DNA of 64,000 nt from positions 17,048-81,047 of the forward strand of contig JBGVIE010000008.1 in assembly GCA_045122895.1 (NCBI GenBank). The letters run 5' to 3'. The notes under the pieces are model-generated. The model was not told the origin of the DNA and did no database searches. It saw only the letters and a program-made list of their open reading frames with translations. The translations under genes were made by a program, and so were the position numbers. Origin of the DNA: RGIG1934 sp045122895 (GTDB taxonomy: Bacteria; Bacillota; Clostridia; Lachnospirales; Lachnospiraceae). Positions 26,136 to 35,584 of the stretch are shown here, in pieces; position 1 is the stretch's first letter, and every line of letters begins with the position of its first letter.

Positions 26136-26475
26136 TTTCCTCACCTCCATAAGCTTTAATTGCCTCCTGTCTAGTTTCGAATATATCAACTATTTTGTGC
26201 AGTCCTGATATAGAAACAATTCGTGATACGCTCTTTCCCTGATTAGTAAGAGCAATTTTTCCTCCAAATGACTTAACTATCTTGTATCGTCCCATAATCA
26301 CTCCAATTCCCGAACTGTCCATAAATTCTGTTTTTGAAAAATCAAATACGACATTTTTAGCGCCTGTTGTCATCAGATATCTGTCAACCTTTGTCCGTAT
26401 TATACTCGCCATATGATGATCTAATTCTTTGTCTACAACAACCACTACACAGTTTCCATCTGTAAAACATTCCAT
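26128..26475 (-). CDS. spoIIAA: Anti-sigma-F factor antagonist
   Basis: This STAS-domain protein of 115 residues releases sigma-F when unphosphorylated. The phosphorylated serine is Ser55 in FMDSSGIGVIMGRYK. It is the first gene of the spoIIA operon. GGAGAG precedes the ATG. The terminator of the upstream TPR gene ends less than 30 bases before this start codon. Confidence 0.96.
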   Translation of the reverse strand: MECFTDGNCVVVVVDKELDHHMASIIRTKVDRYLMTTGAKNVVFDFSKTEFMDSSGIGVIMGRYKIVKSFGGKIALTNQGKSVSRIVSISGLHKIVDIFETRQEAIKAYGGEENE

Positions 26476-26494
26476 ATTCTTTTCTCTCCTCTTT

Positions 26495-26546
26495 TAATAA
26501 TCAAAAAGTGAGCTCACATCACCAATCAGGTATGTAAACTCACTTT
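26495..26546 (-). terminator. Terminator between the TPR gene and spoIIAA
   Basis: On the minus strand AAAGTGAGTTTACAT pairs with ATGTGAGCTCACTTT around a 13-base loop, followed by TTGATTATT. It ends the valS-folC-TPR transcript. It leaves almost no room for a separate spoIIA promoter downstream of it. Confidence 0.7.
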
Positions 26547-26556
26547 CTTCTGTGTC

Positions 26557-28038
26557 TTATTCTTCTATTTTTCTGGCTGTCAAATCAGCTAAGTAATTTC
26601 TGTATTTCTCCAAATCAGTATCTGTTACAGTCTCTATTTTGCTAAGATTCTCAATAAGCTTTGTTATAGCTGTAATTCCGCCCTTCTTGCACTTCTCCGC
26701 ACTTTCAGGCTTTTCGACAACTGTACAATCATATAGCTTAATGTAGGCATTACATAACTTATCAGCCGCATCTAAATAATTTATCTTCTCATAATCATAT
26801 ACAAATACAAGATTTAACTCATCTATTGCCTCAAGCCATTTATCCCTTGAATTTGCCGCAAAATATTTTACCGACGCACTGCTGTATGCATTTTCTGCCG
26901 CTTTAGTAAAAGACTCTTCTTTAAGAGTTTTATACATATTATTAAAAGTCTCTGATAAACTGTTTTCTTCGTCTATTGTAGACAAAGCCTCTGCACACTT
27001 AATATAATCACCTTTATTATACTCGTCTAACGCCTTTAGTACGTTATCATAAGCATCCAAAACAGCATCATTTGCGTTATTGGCATCTTTTAACTGACTC
27101 TCAATATCCGACTTCTCACCATTAAGTGAATCTATCTGTCGCTGTTTATCCTCTGCATCTGCAACCACTTCATCGTATTTCGCATTCAGCTGCTTCATCT
27201 CAGCATTATGGTCAGCCGTCACTCTCTTAACCTTTGTAGGCGTTATTAAAAAAAATGCAGCAGCAGCACCTATTACAAGGCCAATCAGAATATTGACAAC
27301 CGTTGTTGACGCCTTACTTGCGTCATTATAAGAATTATGGGGTATTATCACGTCAAATCCACTAAGTTGCTCCTTACCTCCTGCATTTTTCTCTTCAGGA
27401 GGTGTAAGAATATTAGTCGTCTTATCAAGTACCTCTTCTATCTCCTTTTGATACATCTTACTTAACGGATTATTTGCATCCACCTTAAGTGCCTTCTTTA
27501 TCGCTCTCTTAGCTTTTTCATACTGATTATTGTGCATATATAAAAGAGCTAACAGCTGATGTCCCTTAACTAAGTTAGGATTGACATTAAGCACCTTCTT
27601 AAGCTGTATAACTGCAAGGTCATAACTTCCCTGCTCAGCATAACCAAGTGCAATATTGAATTTCTTAATAGTCTGATTTATTGTATCCAACTTATTTGGG
27701 TTAGATTGTAAGGTATTAAGATAAGTATCTGCCAGATTCTTCTCCGGCATAATATTCTTGCTTATTACCCACTCTGCCATAGCCTGTACTACTTCGCCCA
27801 TCTCAAAATATACAAGACCAAGTAAATTACGAGCCTTTATATTATGTTTGTTAAACTTAACACTTCGTCTAAGCAAATCTACCGCGCCTGACAAATCTCT
27901 TTGTTTAGCTTTCATAAGCGCGCTGTTATAGTAAGTATTAGACATCCTTACTATCTTCTTATATTCCTTAACGTCCACTCCACAGCTTGTACAGAAATCG
28001 TTCTCAGAAAGGACGTTGCCACAATTATAGCATCTCAT
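26557..28038 (-). CDS. Zinc-ribbon TPR membrane protein
   Basis: This 493-residue protein is of unknown function. It starts with a zinc ribbon (CYNCG near residue 3 and CTSCG near 18). Several tetratricopeptide repeats follow at about 35-200 (RDLSGAVDLLRRSVKFNKHN, GSYDLAVIQLKKVLNVNPN), then one membrane helix at about 250-270 and a coiled coil at about 280-320. The rest is a second helical-repeat region, outside the membrane if the ribbon is cytosolic. The ATG at 28038 is preferred; an in-frame GTG at 28050 is also possible, with AAAGG five bases upstream. It is last in the valS-folC operon. A scaffolding role is inference. Confidence 0.75.
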   Translation of the reverse strand: MRCYNCGNVLSENDFCTSCGVDVKEYKKIVRMSNTYYNSALMKAKQRDLSGAVDLLRRSVKFNKHNIKARNLLGLVYFEMGEVVQAMAEWVISKNIMPEKNLADTYLNTLQSNPNKLDTINQTIKKFNIALGYAEQGSYDLAVIQLKKVLNVNPNLVKGHQLLALLYMHNNQYEKAKRAIKKALKVDANNPLSKMYQKEIEEVLDKTTNILTPPEEKNAGGKEQLSGFDVIIPHNSYNDASKASTTVVNILIGLVIGAAAAFFLITPTKVKRVTADHNAEMKQLNAKYDEVVADAEDKQRQIDSLNGEKSDIESQLKDANNANDAVLDAYDNVLKALDEYNKGDYIKCAEALSTIDEENSLSETFNNMYKTLKEESFTKAAENAYSSASVKYFAANSRDKWLEAIDELNLVFVYDYEKINYLDAADKLCNAYIKLYDCTVVEKPESAEKCKKGGITAITKLIENLSKIETVTDTDLEKYRNYLADLTARKIEE

Positions 28039-28060
28039 GTAAAACACCAAAACCTTTCAA

Positions 28061-28210
28061 TTACTTATTCTGTCCATCCTTACTGTTCAAAAGTTCAATA
28101 ATAATATCAGTCATATCTGACATATTATTGTTGTTGTATATTACATCTTCTGCTTCATCTATCTCAAGACTTGGATGAAACCTTTTAAGTTCCTCTTCAA
28201 AGTTAATCAT
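28061..28210 (-). CDS. 49-residue small protein between folC and the TPR gene
   Basis: This short reading frame encodes MINFEEELKRFHPSLEIDE and continues to DGQNK, 49 residues in all. It is acidic, with a predicted N-terminal and C-terminal helix (MTDIIIELLNS) around a polar NNNN linker. GAAAGGAATAGGA precedes its ATG, which overlaps the folC stop by eight bases (AATGATTAA). The TPR gene begins 22 bases after its stop. Tight coupling on both sides supports real translation. It may be a partner of the TPR protein; no domain is recognised. Confidence 0.6.
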   Translation of the reverse strand: MINFEEELKRFHPSLEIDEAEDVIYNNNNMSDMTDIIIELLNSKDGQNK

Positions 28211-29507
28211 TGTTCCTATTCCTTTCAATTATACTCTTAATACTACCAACCAGATAAAGCGAGCCTGCTACAAATAACACATCCTCTTCATCTTTTTCTT
28301 TCACAGCGCTATTAAAAGCCTGTTCTATATCTTCATAAACTGTTATCTTTATGTTATCTGCGTATTTTCTAAATGTATCTGCAATCAAATCCGCCTTAAG
28401 CTTCCTCTGTCCTTCAATCTCTGTTATATATATACCAGAAAAATCAGTTCCATCAAGTAACAGCTTTATCATCTGATCAAATTGTTTATCTTTGACTGCT
28501 GAAAATAAAAGAAGCTTCCTGCCTCCTACACTCATCTCTGACACAGTTTTTGCAAATTCTCTTATTCCCGGTTCATTATGTGCGCCATCAAGAATTATGC
28601 CACCGGCAACTTCTTCCATTCTTCCTTCCCAGCACACATTCTTAATTCCGTCTATCACATATTTAGCCGGAATATCAGAGATTGCCTCAATAATACTTAC
28701 AGCTACTGCAGCATTTTGAATCTGATACTCTGCAATAAATGGTGTTTCAAACACACACGTACAATAATACCCACAATCCATTGAAAAATCAATATGCTTA
28801 TCTTGTTTTTTTATTAATGTGTAGCAATTCTCATCAACTGCTGTTATTTTTTCCGTTTTATCCTCTGCCACTTCTAAAATGACATCTCTTACTTCTTCGT
28901 CCTCACTCACAAATATAAGCGGGACATTTTTTTTGATAATTCCTGCTTTTTCTAAAGCAATCTTACCAACAGTATCTCCGAGATACTCTACATGGTCCAT
29001 CCCGATAGAAGTAATAGCTGTAACTATAGGCTTTTCCACCACATTGGTTGCATCAAGTCTTCCTCCAAGTCCTGTCTCCAAAATAACATACTCGGTATCA
29101 CTATTTTTAAATGCAACCATTGCCACTGCAAAAATGTACTCAAAAAAAGTAGGGTGGTCATAACCATCCTCCTTCATCTTTTGTACTGCCTCGTACACCG
29201 TATTAAAAGCTTCCAAAAAATCTTCTTTAGAGATAAGTATGCTATTAACCCTTATCCGCTCTCTCATATCCACCAGATGTGGCGATGTAAACAAACCAAC
29301 ACTTTTGCCTGCACTGCACAAAATGTTATTCACCATCATACAAACAGAACCTTTTCCATTTGTCCCTGCCACGTGGATTATTTTAAATAAATCCTGTGGA
29401 TTACCAAGGCACTTCATAAGGTGCCTTGTATTATCCATAGGATTCTTCTTGGTGAACTTCGGTATATCTAATATATATTTTGTAGCTTCATCATAACTAT
29501 AAACCAT
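28203..29507 (-). CDS. folC: Folylpolyglutamate/dihydrofolate synthase
   Basis: This enzyme adds glutamate to dihydropteroate and folates using ATP. It has 434 residues, full length. The P-loop is VAGTNGKGSVCMM near 46-58, and the Mur-ligase family blocks are SPHLVDMRERI, ETGLGGRLDATN, TSIGMDHVEYLG and LDGAHNEPG. It lies 46 bases downstream of valS with its own ribosome site (AAGGTATAAT-ATG) and no terminator between. Confidence 0.95.
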   Translation of the reverse strand: MVYSYDEATKYILDIPKFTKKNPMDNTRHLMKCLGNPQDLFKIIHVAGTNGKGSVCMMVNNILCSAGKSVGLFTSPHLVDMRERIRVNSILISKEDFLEAFNTVYEAVQKMKEDGYDHPTFFEYIFAVAMVAFKNSDTEYVILETGLGGRLDATNVVEKPIVTAITSIGMDHVEYLGDTVGKIALEKAGIIKKNVPLIFVSEDEEVRDVILEVAEDKTEKITAVDENCYTLIKKQDKHIDFSMDCGYYCTCVFETPFIAEYQIQNAAVAVSIIEAISDIPAKYVIDGIKNVCWEGRMEEVAGGIILDGAHNEPGIREFAKTVSEMSVGGRKLLLFSAVKDKQFDQMIKLLLDGTDFSGIYITEIEGQRKLKADLIADTFRKYADNIKITVYEDIEQAFNSAVKEKDEEDVLFVAGSLYLVGSIKSIIERNRNND

Positions 29508-29553
29508 ATTATACCTTCACTTCAACTATTATCAATCGCAAGTTTCGACTTAA

Positions 29554-32193
29554 TTATTTAGTAAGCTGCGCAAGTCTTTCATTAACCTGAGCCATCATCT
29601 GGTTGTATTTTTCCTGCTTTTCTTTTTCTTCATTAATCTTAGCTTCCGGAGCTTTGTTAACGAAGTTTGGATTAGCTAACATACCATTTACTCTTGCGAG
29701 CTCTTTCTCAAGCTTAGTCTGTTCCCTCTTAAGTCTTTCTATTTCTTTTTCTACATCTACAAGCTCTGCAAACGGAATGTAGATTGTGGCATCAGGAATA
29801 ACTGTTGCTACTGCATCCTCTTCAATTCCCATCTTGTCACTCTGTACTATCATCTCATTAGAATATGATAATGTCTCAAAGAACACTCTGCCCTCTTCAA
29901 AAATCTTTCTAATCTTTTCACTTTCAGATACTACGTATACTTTAGCTTTTCTGCTAGGTGGAACGTTCATTCCGCTTCTTAAGTTTCTGATACTGCGAAC
30001 AGCTTCCTTAATTACTTCTACACTTTCTTCCTCTGTCTTAAAGCTTCTGGCTTCATCATATACAGGCCACTCTGATACCATAATGGATGCTTCCTTGTCC
30101 TGAAGAGTTGTAAAGATCTCTTCAGTTACAAACGGCATATATGGGTGAAGTAATTTGAGTGATGTAATAAGCACTTCGTTAAGTGTGTATAAAGCTGCTG
30201 CCTTAGTTTTGTTATCCTCGCTGTATAATCTTGGCTTAACCATTTCAATATACCAGTCACAGAATTCTTCCCAGATAAAATCGTAAAGCTTACTTGCTGC
30301 AATACCAAGCTCGTATTTCTCAAGATTCTCTGTTACATCTTTTACAAGGTCATTCACCTTTGATAAAATCCACTTATCAGCATCAGTAAGTGTACTCTCA
30401 TCCACTGAAGAAATACCTTTCTCAGGCATATTCATCATAATAAATCTTGATGCATTCCATACCTTGTTTGCAAAGTTTCTGCTGGCTTCTACTCTTTCGT
30501 AGTAGAATCTCATATCGTTACCAGGTGCATTACCCGTAATAAGTGTAAATCTAAGCGCATCAGCACCGTATTTTTCAATTACTTCAAGCGGATCAATACC
30601 ATTTCCAAGTGACTTACTCATCTTACGTCCCTGCGAATCTCTTACAAGACCATGAATAAGAACTGTGTCAAACGGTGTCTTTCCTGTATGCTCAAGTCCT
30701 GAGAATACCATTCTGATAACCCAGAAGGGAATAATATCATAACCTGTTACAAGTGTATTAGTTGGGTAGAAGTATTCCATCTCTTCTGTTTTCTCAGGCC
30801 AGCCAAGTGTACTAAACGGCCAGAGTGCTGAACTAAACCATGTATCAAGTGTATCAGGATCCTGTCTCATCTCCTTACCACACTTTGGACACGTACAAGT
30901 ATCTTCCTTTGTCACTACTAATTCTCCACAATCATCACAATAGAATGCAGGAATTCTGTGTCCCCACCATAACTGTCTTGAGATACACCAGTCTCTGATG
31001 TTCTCTAACCAGTGGTAATATGTCTTATCAAAATGAGGTGGAACAAACTTTGTATCACCATTCTTTACTGCTTCGATAGCAGGTTTTGCAAGTTCTTCCA
31101 TCTTTACAAACCACTGCTTAGATACTCTAGGTTCTACTGTTGTATGACATCTGTAACATGTACCTACATTATGGCTGTAGTCTTCAATCTTAATAAGAGC
31201 TCCTTCCGCCTCCAGGTCAGCTACAATGGCCTTTCTTGCCTCATATCTGTCCATACCTGCATACTTCTCGTACTCATCAACAATCTTTGCATCATCTGTC
31301 ATAACATTGATTACTTCAAGATTATGTCTTAAACCTACCTCAAAATCGTTAGGGTCGTGTGCAGGAGTAATCTTTACAACACCTGTACCAAAATCCATCT
31401 CTACATATTCATCTGCAATAATCGGAATCTCCCTGTGAACAATAGGAAGTATTACAGTCTTACCTATCATATCCTTGTATCTGTCATCATTAGGATTAAC
31501 AGCAACAGCAGTATCACCAAGTAATGTCTCCGGTCTTGTTGTAGCTAAGTTGATATAACCACTGCCGTCTGATAACTGATATCTTAAATGCCAGAAATGA
31601 CCTGCCTGATCTTCATATTCTACCTCAGCATCTGAAATAGATGTAAGACACTTAGGACACCAGTTGATAATTCTCTCACCACGATAAATCTGTCCCTTGT
31701 TGTAAAGGTTTACGAATACTTCCTTTACAGCCTTGTTACAGCCTTCATCCATTGTGAATCTTTCTCTGTCCCAGTCACATGAAGAACCAATCTTCTTAAG
31801 CTGTGAAACAATTCTTCCACCATACTGCTTCTTCCATTCCCAGGCTCTCTCTAAGAATTTGTCTCTTCCGATATCTTCTTTGTCGATGCCTTCTTCTCTC
31901 ATCTTCTCAACAATCTTAGCTTCTGTTGCAATAGATGCATGGTCTGTACCAGGAAGCCAAAGAGCTTCATATCCGGCCATCCTCTTATATCTGATAATTA
32001 TATCCTGCATTGTATTATCAAGAGCATGTCCCATATGGAGCTGTCCTGTAATATTTGGAGGTGGCATCACAATTGTAAAAGGTTTCTTGCTTCTGTTCAC
32101 TTCTGCATGAAAATATTTATTCTCAACCCAGTTATCGTACCACTTCTGCTCTATCTGTGCAGGATTATAGTTTTTCTCTAATTCCTTTGCCAT
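29554..32193 (-). CDS. valS: Valyl-tRNA synthetase
   Basis: This class I aminoacyl-tRNA synthetase has 879 residues. The HIGH-type motif is PPPNITGQLHMGHAL near 43, and the KMSKS motif is GRKMSKSLGNG near 520. The editing domain includes TTRPETLLGDTA. A zinc-binding pair (CDDCGEL, CPKCGKEM) and the C-terminal coiled coil (VEKEIERLKREQTKLEKEL) are present. The ATG at 32193 follows AAAAGGAG. A sigma-A promoter lies 43 bases upstream, so there is no room for a T-box leader. Confidence 0.97.
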   Translation of the reverse strand: MAKELEKNYNPAQIEQKWYDNWVENKYFHAEVNRSKKPFTIVMPPPNITGQLHMGHALDNTMQDIIIRYKRMAGYEALWLPGTDHASIATEAKIVEKMREEGIDKEDIGRDKFLERAWEWKKQYGGRIVSQLKKIGSSCDWDRERFTMDEGCNKAVKEVFVNLYNKGQIYRGERIINWCPKCLTSISDAEVEYEDQAGHFWHLRYQLSDGSGYINLATTRPETLLGDTAVAVNPNDDRYKDMIGKTVILPIVHREIPIIADEYVEMDFGTGVVKITPAHDPNDFEVGLRHNLEVINVMTDDAKIVDEYEKYAGMDRYEARKAIVADLEAEGALIKIEDYSHNVGTCYRCHTTVEPRVSKQWFVKMEELAKPAIEAVKNGDTKFVPPHFDKTYYHWLENIRDWCISRQLWWGHRIPAFYCDDCGELVVTKEDTCTCPKCGKEMRQDPDTLDTWFSSALWPFSTLGWPEKTEEMEYFYPTNTLVTGYDIIPFWVIRMVFSGLEHTGKTPFDTVLIHGLVRDSQGRKMSKSLGNGIDPLEVIEKYGADALRFTLITGNAPGNDMRFYYERVEASRNFANKVWNASRFIMMNMPEKGISSVDESTLTDADKWILSKVNDLVKDVTENLEKYELGIAASKLYDFIWEEFCDWYIEMVKPRLYSEDNKTKAAALYTLNEVLITSLKLLHPYMPFVTEEIFTTLQDKEASIMVSEWPVYDEARSFKTEEESVEVIKEAVRSIRNLRSGMNVPPSRKAKVYVVSESEKIRKIFEEGRVFFETLSYSNEMIVQSDKMGIEEDAVATVIPDATIYIPFAELVDVEKEIERLKREQTKLEKELARVNGMLANPNFVNKAPEAKINEEKEKQEKYNQMMAQVNERLAQLTK

Positions 32194-32235
32194 GTTCATT
32201 TCTCCTTTTTCTGCTATAAAAAACACTTATTCTAA

Positions 32236-32264
32236 AATATAGTTTTTTTGCTAATATTTGTCAA
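32236..32264 (-). promoter_or_regulatory. Sigma-A promoter of valS-folC-TPR operon
   Basis: TTGACA, 17 bases and TATATT are read on the minus strand, eight bases after the stop codon of the upstream coiled-coil gene. Confidence 0.72.
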
Positions 32265-32271
32265 GTCTTGT

Positions 32272-33459
32272 TTAGTAACTTTCCACTACTTCCTGTATCT
32301 CTTTTGCATAATCAGGATACTTTAAAAGCAGCTTCTTTATGTTATTTTTGCTTCTGTCTATCACATCACTATTATACTCAATATTATTTGTAAGTGCGTT
32401 TCTCCTTCTGATGAGTTCATCCCTGATTCTCTTCAATTCATTCGAATCAACGATTGCATAAGCCTGATTCACCCAGATTTCCGAGTCATTCAGATTATAA
32501 TTTGAAAGTTCATTAACAAGTTCTTCCTCCGCTTCGTATAATTTGTCCGAAGCCTTGTGGTATACCTCCTGTTCTTTTTTCACTTTCAAATACTGACCCC
32601 ATATTTTGTTAAGTTCATATGAATTCTGTACCCCGAATTTTTCATACATATAGTCAATTCGTGATTTGACATTCACATATCTCAACTTATACTTGTTAAT
32701 AAGATTTATTGCCTTTGCCTGTTTTCTTTCAATAAGGGATATATTTGAAACTGCTTCGTGATGTACCACAAAAAGAGTAGTCGCAAGCACCGCTGCTATC
32801 CCCATAAGCGCATACAGATAACCTGTCACAAATACATCTGTATTAATCTGTACCAGAAAAATTATCGCAAGTAATGCTATGAAAGCACCTACAGATATTT
32901 TGGAAATACCGGACACCATTCTTATTCTGTCCTTCATCTCCCTCTTTTCCTGTTTGAGCGCAACCTTTTCACCATTTAGATAATGAAGGTCTGTGTACAC
33001 TGCATGACAATACTCTTCATCCTCTTTTAAATCTTTAAGTACATCCTTTATCTTATCTTCGTATTCCTTCATAAGGTCAAACTGCCTGTTAGACATCTTT
33101 GACATTGAACCTCCAAATTCTTTTCTGTCCTTTTCAAGTACCAGTACTTTCTTTGCAAGATGGAGAATTTTCTGAAAACAGTTATCCGGTAACGACTCTA
33201 TCATCTGAACATCAGACAGATAGTCACTTACCGCCTGAAATTCAATTTTTGTATCCTCGATACGCTTAGCCGATTCCTGCATAATCTCACATTGGTTAAT
33301 TGTGTACTGCACGACCTGTTCTTTACCGGTAAATGAAACCTTATCTACTTCTCCAATTTCACTTTCGCTTTCTTTTTTTTCTTTGTAGAGGTCACCGTAT
33401 TTTTGTTCAAATTCTAAATCATCATTTTTTCTTTTACTTAGCCATTTAAACCATTTCAT
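32272..33459 (-). CDS. Membrane-anchored coiled-coil protein of the rarA-linked operon
   Basis: This 395-residue protein is of unknown function. It has a charged N-terminus (MKWFKWLSKRK), long heptad-rich coiled coils at about 60-185 and 240-395, and two adjacent membrane helices at about 192-240 (ISVGAFIALLAIIFLVQ and YLYALMGIAAVLATTLFVV). Both coils would then face the cytosol. Its start overlaps the upstream TPR gene by 14 bases. It is the last of four coupled genes and could tether the complex to the membrane (inference). Confidence 0.7.
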   Translation of the reverse strand: MKWFKWLSKRKNDDLEFEQKYGDLYKEKKESESEIGEVDKVSFTGKEQVVQYTINQCEIMQESAKRIEDTKIEFQAVSDYLSDVQMIESLPDNCFQKILHLAKKVLVLEKDRKEFGGSMSKMSNRQFDLMKEYEDKIKDVLKDLKEDEEYCHAVYTDLHYLNGEKVALKQEKREMKDRIRMVSGISKISVGAFIALLAIIFLVQINTDVFVTGYLYALMGIAAVLATTLFVVHHEAVSNISLIERKQAKAINLINKYKLRYVNVKSRIDYMYEKFGVQNSYELNKIWGQYLKVKKEQEVYHKASDKLYEAEEELVNELSNYNLNDSEIWVNQAYAIVDSNELKRIRDELIRRRNALTNNIEYNSDVIDRSKNNIKKLLLKYPDYAKEIQEVVESY

Positions 33460-34279
33460 TTCTGTACTCGTCTTTCCACTTATCTATTATCTTATGAATA
33501 TCTTCATAATAATCGTCTAAGTTGTGCTTACCATCATATACAAGCGTCTCGCATATCTCATCATATTCAGGCTGTGACATAACACTTTCTCTATAACTTT
33601 TTAGCTCTTCGCCCACCAGGTCAAGCACTTCATCACTAACCTTATACTTTAATGTATCTTCTAACAAATCCTTTTCGTTAGAACTTAGCAAATCAATTTT
33701 GATGATTGATTTTACTATGTTTTCATCCTGACATAATTCATAGGCTTTTCTATAATATATAACTGCCTCACTGTATTCCATTCTTCTTGCATATATGCAC
33801 GCCAGATTGTTACATACCTTCCCATAAAAAATATTAGTAAGGGTTTTATCTCTCTGCATCGTCAGAATCTCTTTGTAAATCTCAAATGCTCTTCCCAGTT
33901 TTCCGGCCTCCATAAAAAGGTCTGCTCTCACTTTAAGCCTCTCAGTTACCGACTTTGTTCCAATCATCCTAAGAGTATTTACAAGTTCTTCAACTTCTTC
34001 CTCATTGTAATACCCTGAAGCATTAACTATTGTCATCATAAGCTCCGGAAATGTTCCTCTATGGTCTGTCAAATATTTAATTTTTCCTGCCAGTCCTTCC
34101 ATTTCAAGCTGGGTATGTATAAATTCTATCAATTCCTCATCAAAGAATTCTTTTCCAACCATAAAAATATTGTTGTGCAGATAATATGCCAGTTCCTCAA
34201 TTGAATATATATCAATATCCGCACTCTCAATATGAAATGGAAGCTTAGCCTCTTTTCCACATAATAATAATCCACTCAT
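33446..34279 (-). CDS. TPR protein of the rarA-linked operon
   Basis: This soluble 277-residue helical protein is of unknown function. Two to three tetratricopeptide-like repeats are visible at about 115-200 (ADLFMEAGKLGRAFEIYKEI and YARRMEYSEAVIYYRKAYEL). The N-terminal 100 residues begin MSGLLLCGKEAKLPFHIES and appear to be a family-specific domain. It starts one base after the stop of the Hsp70-like gene, implying coupled translation and a likely physical partner. Confidence 0.7.
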   Translation of the reverse strand: MSGLLLCGKEAKLPFHIESADIDIYSIEELAYYLHNNIFMVGKEFFDEELIEFIHTQLEMEGLAGKIKYLTDHRGTFPELMMTIVNASGYYNEEEVEELVNTLRMIGTKSVTERLKVRADLFMEAGKLGRAFEIYKEILTMQRDKTLTNIFYGKVCNNLACIYARRMEYSEAVIYYRKAYELCQDENIVKSIIKIDLLSSNEKDLLEDTLKYKVSDEVLDLVGEELKSYRESVMSQPEYDEICETLVYDGKHNLDDYYEDIHKIIDKWKDEYRNEMV

Positions 34280-34280
34280 A

Positions 34281-35564
34281 CTATATCCATTCCTCAGTAT
34301 TGATGTTCATTCGAAGTATTTTGTCTGATGCTTCAAAGAAATCACCAAATCCTAAATCTCTTACAATTATACTCAACTGCTTCTCACTTTTATACGCAAC
34401 TGTAATCTCTACCTTTGTCGTCTTATTTGGTCTGTCAGGAAATTCTGATAAATCAAGCTTTATGTCTCTTTCCACCTTGTTGACCGGATTTATTACCTTG
34501 ACATTGATTTCTTTAGTATCATCAAGAATACATTTCACAATTGCACCTGCTTCATACCAGTTAACTCCGGCTTTTGACAGACAAAGCATAACTGTCTTAT
34601 CTCTGTGGAGTACATTTATCCCGATTGTCACAAAAGTCCTTCCTGTACACATAAACTGATAACAATCATTGTTTATAATCGAAAGTTTTTCCATTATGGC
34701 ATAACAGGCACCTTTTACAAACAAATTATGTCCCTTAAATACTCTTCGCTTATTGCATAAATAGGGAAGGGAATTCTTTATGAAATCCTCATCATAGAAT
34801 CCCATACCGGTAAGGAATACTGCTGACACTATGTGAGATTTGAAATCATTTTGAACAATAGTTAACAATCTCTCATCAGCTTTTATTCTTCCCTCTTCAT
34901 TTTTAAGATCTTCGTAAGAGAATTCATCTGACAAATCATATTCTGAAACGTCTAAGACTTCCGGATTTCTTCCTCTCACCCTGCTAACTTTTCTGTATAT
35001 AAAGTGATCCTTCGAAAAATCAAACAAGGCAACATCATTTGTCCATATCTCTTTTTTCTGATTAGTAATAAAATAAAGCAGTGCCTCAGAGTGACCAACA
35101 ACTCTTATCTTATCCTCTTCTATACCAAGTTCCTTAACAGAGCTGTAAATATTATCTATAAGAACCCTGTCCGGGTACTCGATTGTAATACCTATTGCTT
35201 CGATACATGATATATTGCATCCTCTTCTTATCTGTTCAAATAAAAGCCTGAAATAAATATCTAATATTTCCTTTGCAGTATATTCCCTGCCCTCTATTGT
35301 GTCACCTTTGTCAAGAAGAACTTTTTTGAGGATATCATCAACTGCTGTCCCCTCATGCCGTCCTGCACGAAGCATGGCCTCATCACCTAAAAGCCACTCA
35401 TCCTTATCCTTCCATTTGAACAACACAGTAGGAATAAGATATTTTTGTTCATTATGTATTGTACTCATAGAATCAGGTTCACTCATACCTGTTACATAAT
35501 AGCTTATCTGGGTGTAATCCGCTGCCAAATCCACCCCCACTACTATTCCAATACTACTCTCCAT
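34281..35564 (-). CDS. Divergent Hsp70/actin-fold ATPase-like protein
   Basis: This 427-residue protein has the marks of the actin/Hsp70/sugar-kinase fold. The phosphate-1 loop is VVGVDLAADYTQISYY near the N-terminus. A connect-like block is VVGHSEALLYFITN near 155, and an adenosine-like block is AVFLTGMGFYDEDFI followed by FVKGACYAIMEK. The C-terminal third, after about 320, has a short beta region in place of a full substrate-binding domain. It resembles a family I recall as DUF5716 from Lachnospiraceae, unverified. It may act as a nucleotide-switched partner of its neighbours. Confidence 0.7.
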   Translation of the reverse strand: MESSIGIVVGVDLAADYTQISYYVTGMSEPDSMSTIHNEQKYLIPTVLFKWKDKDEWLLGDEAMLRAGRHEGTAVDDILKKVLLDKGDTIEGREYTAKEILDIYFRLLFEQIRRGCNISCIEAIGITIEYPDRVLIDNIYSSVKELGIEEDKIRVVGHSEALLYFITNQKKEIWTNDVALFDFSKDHFIYRKVSRVRGRNPEVLDVSEYDLSDEFSYEDLKNEEGRIKADERLLTIVQNDFKSHIVSAVFLTGMGFYDEDFIKNSLPYLCNKRRVFKGHNLFVKGACYAIMEKLSIINNDCYQFMCTGRTFVTIGINVLHRDKTVMLCLSKAGVNWYEAGAIVKCILDDTKEINVKVINPVNKVERDIKLDLSEFPDRPNKTTKVEITVAYKSEKQLSIIVRDLGFGDFFEASDKILRMNINTEEWI

Positions 35565-35584
35565 TCTGTCCTCATTTCCGAAAA

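Noticed and set aside
32194..32271. T-box leader for valS
   Set aside because: The gap is only 78 bases and is filled by a promoter close to the ribosome site, with no T-box words.
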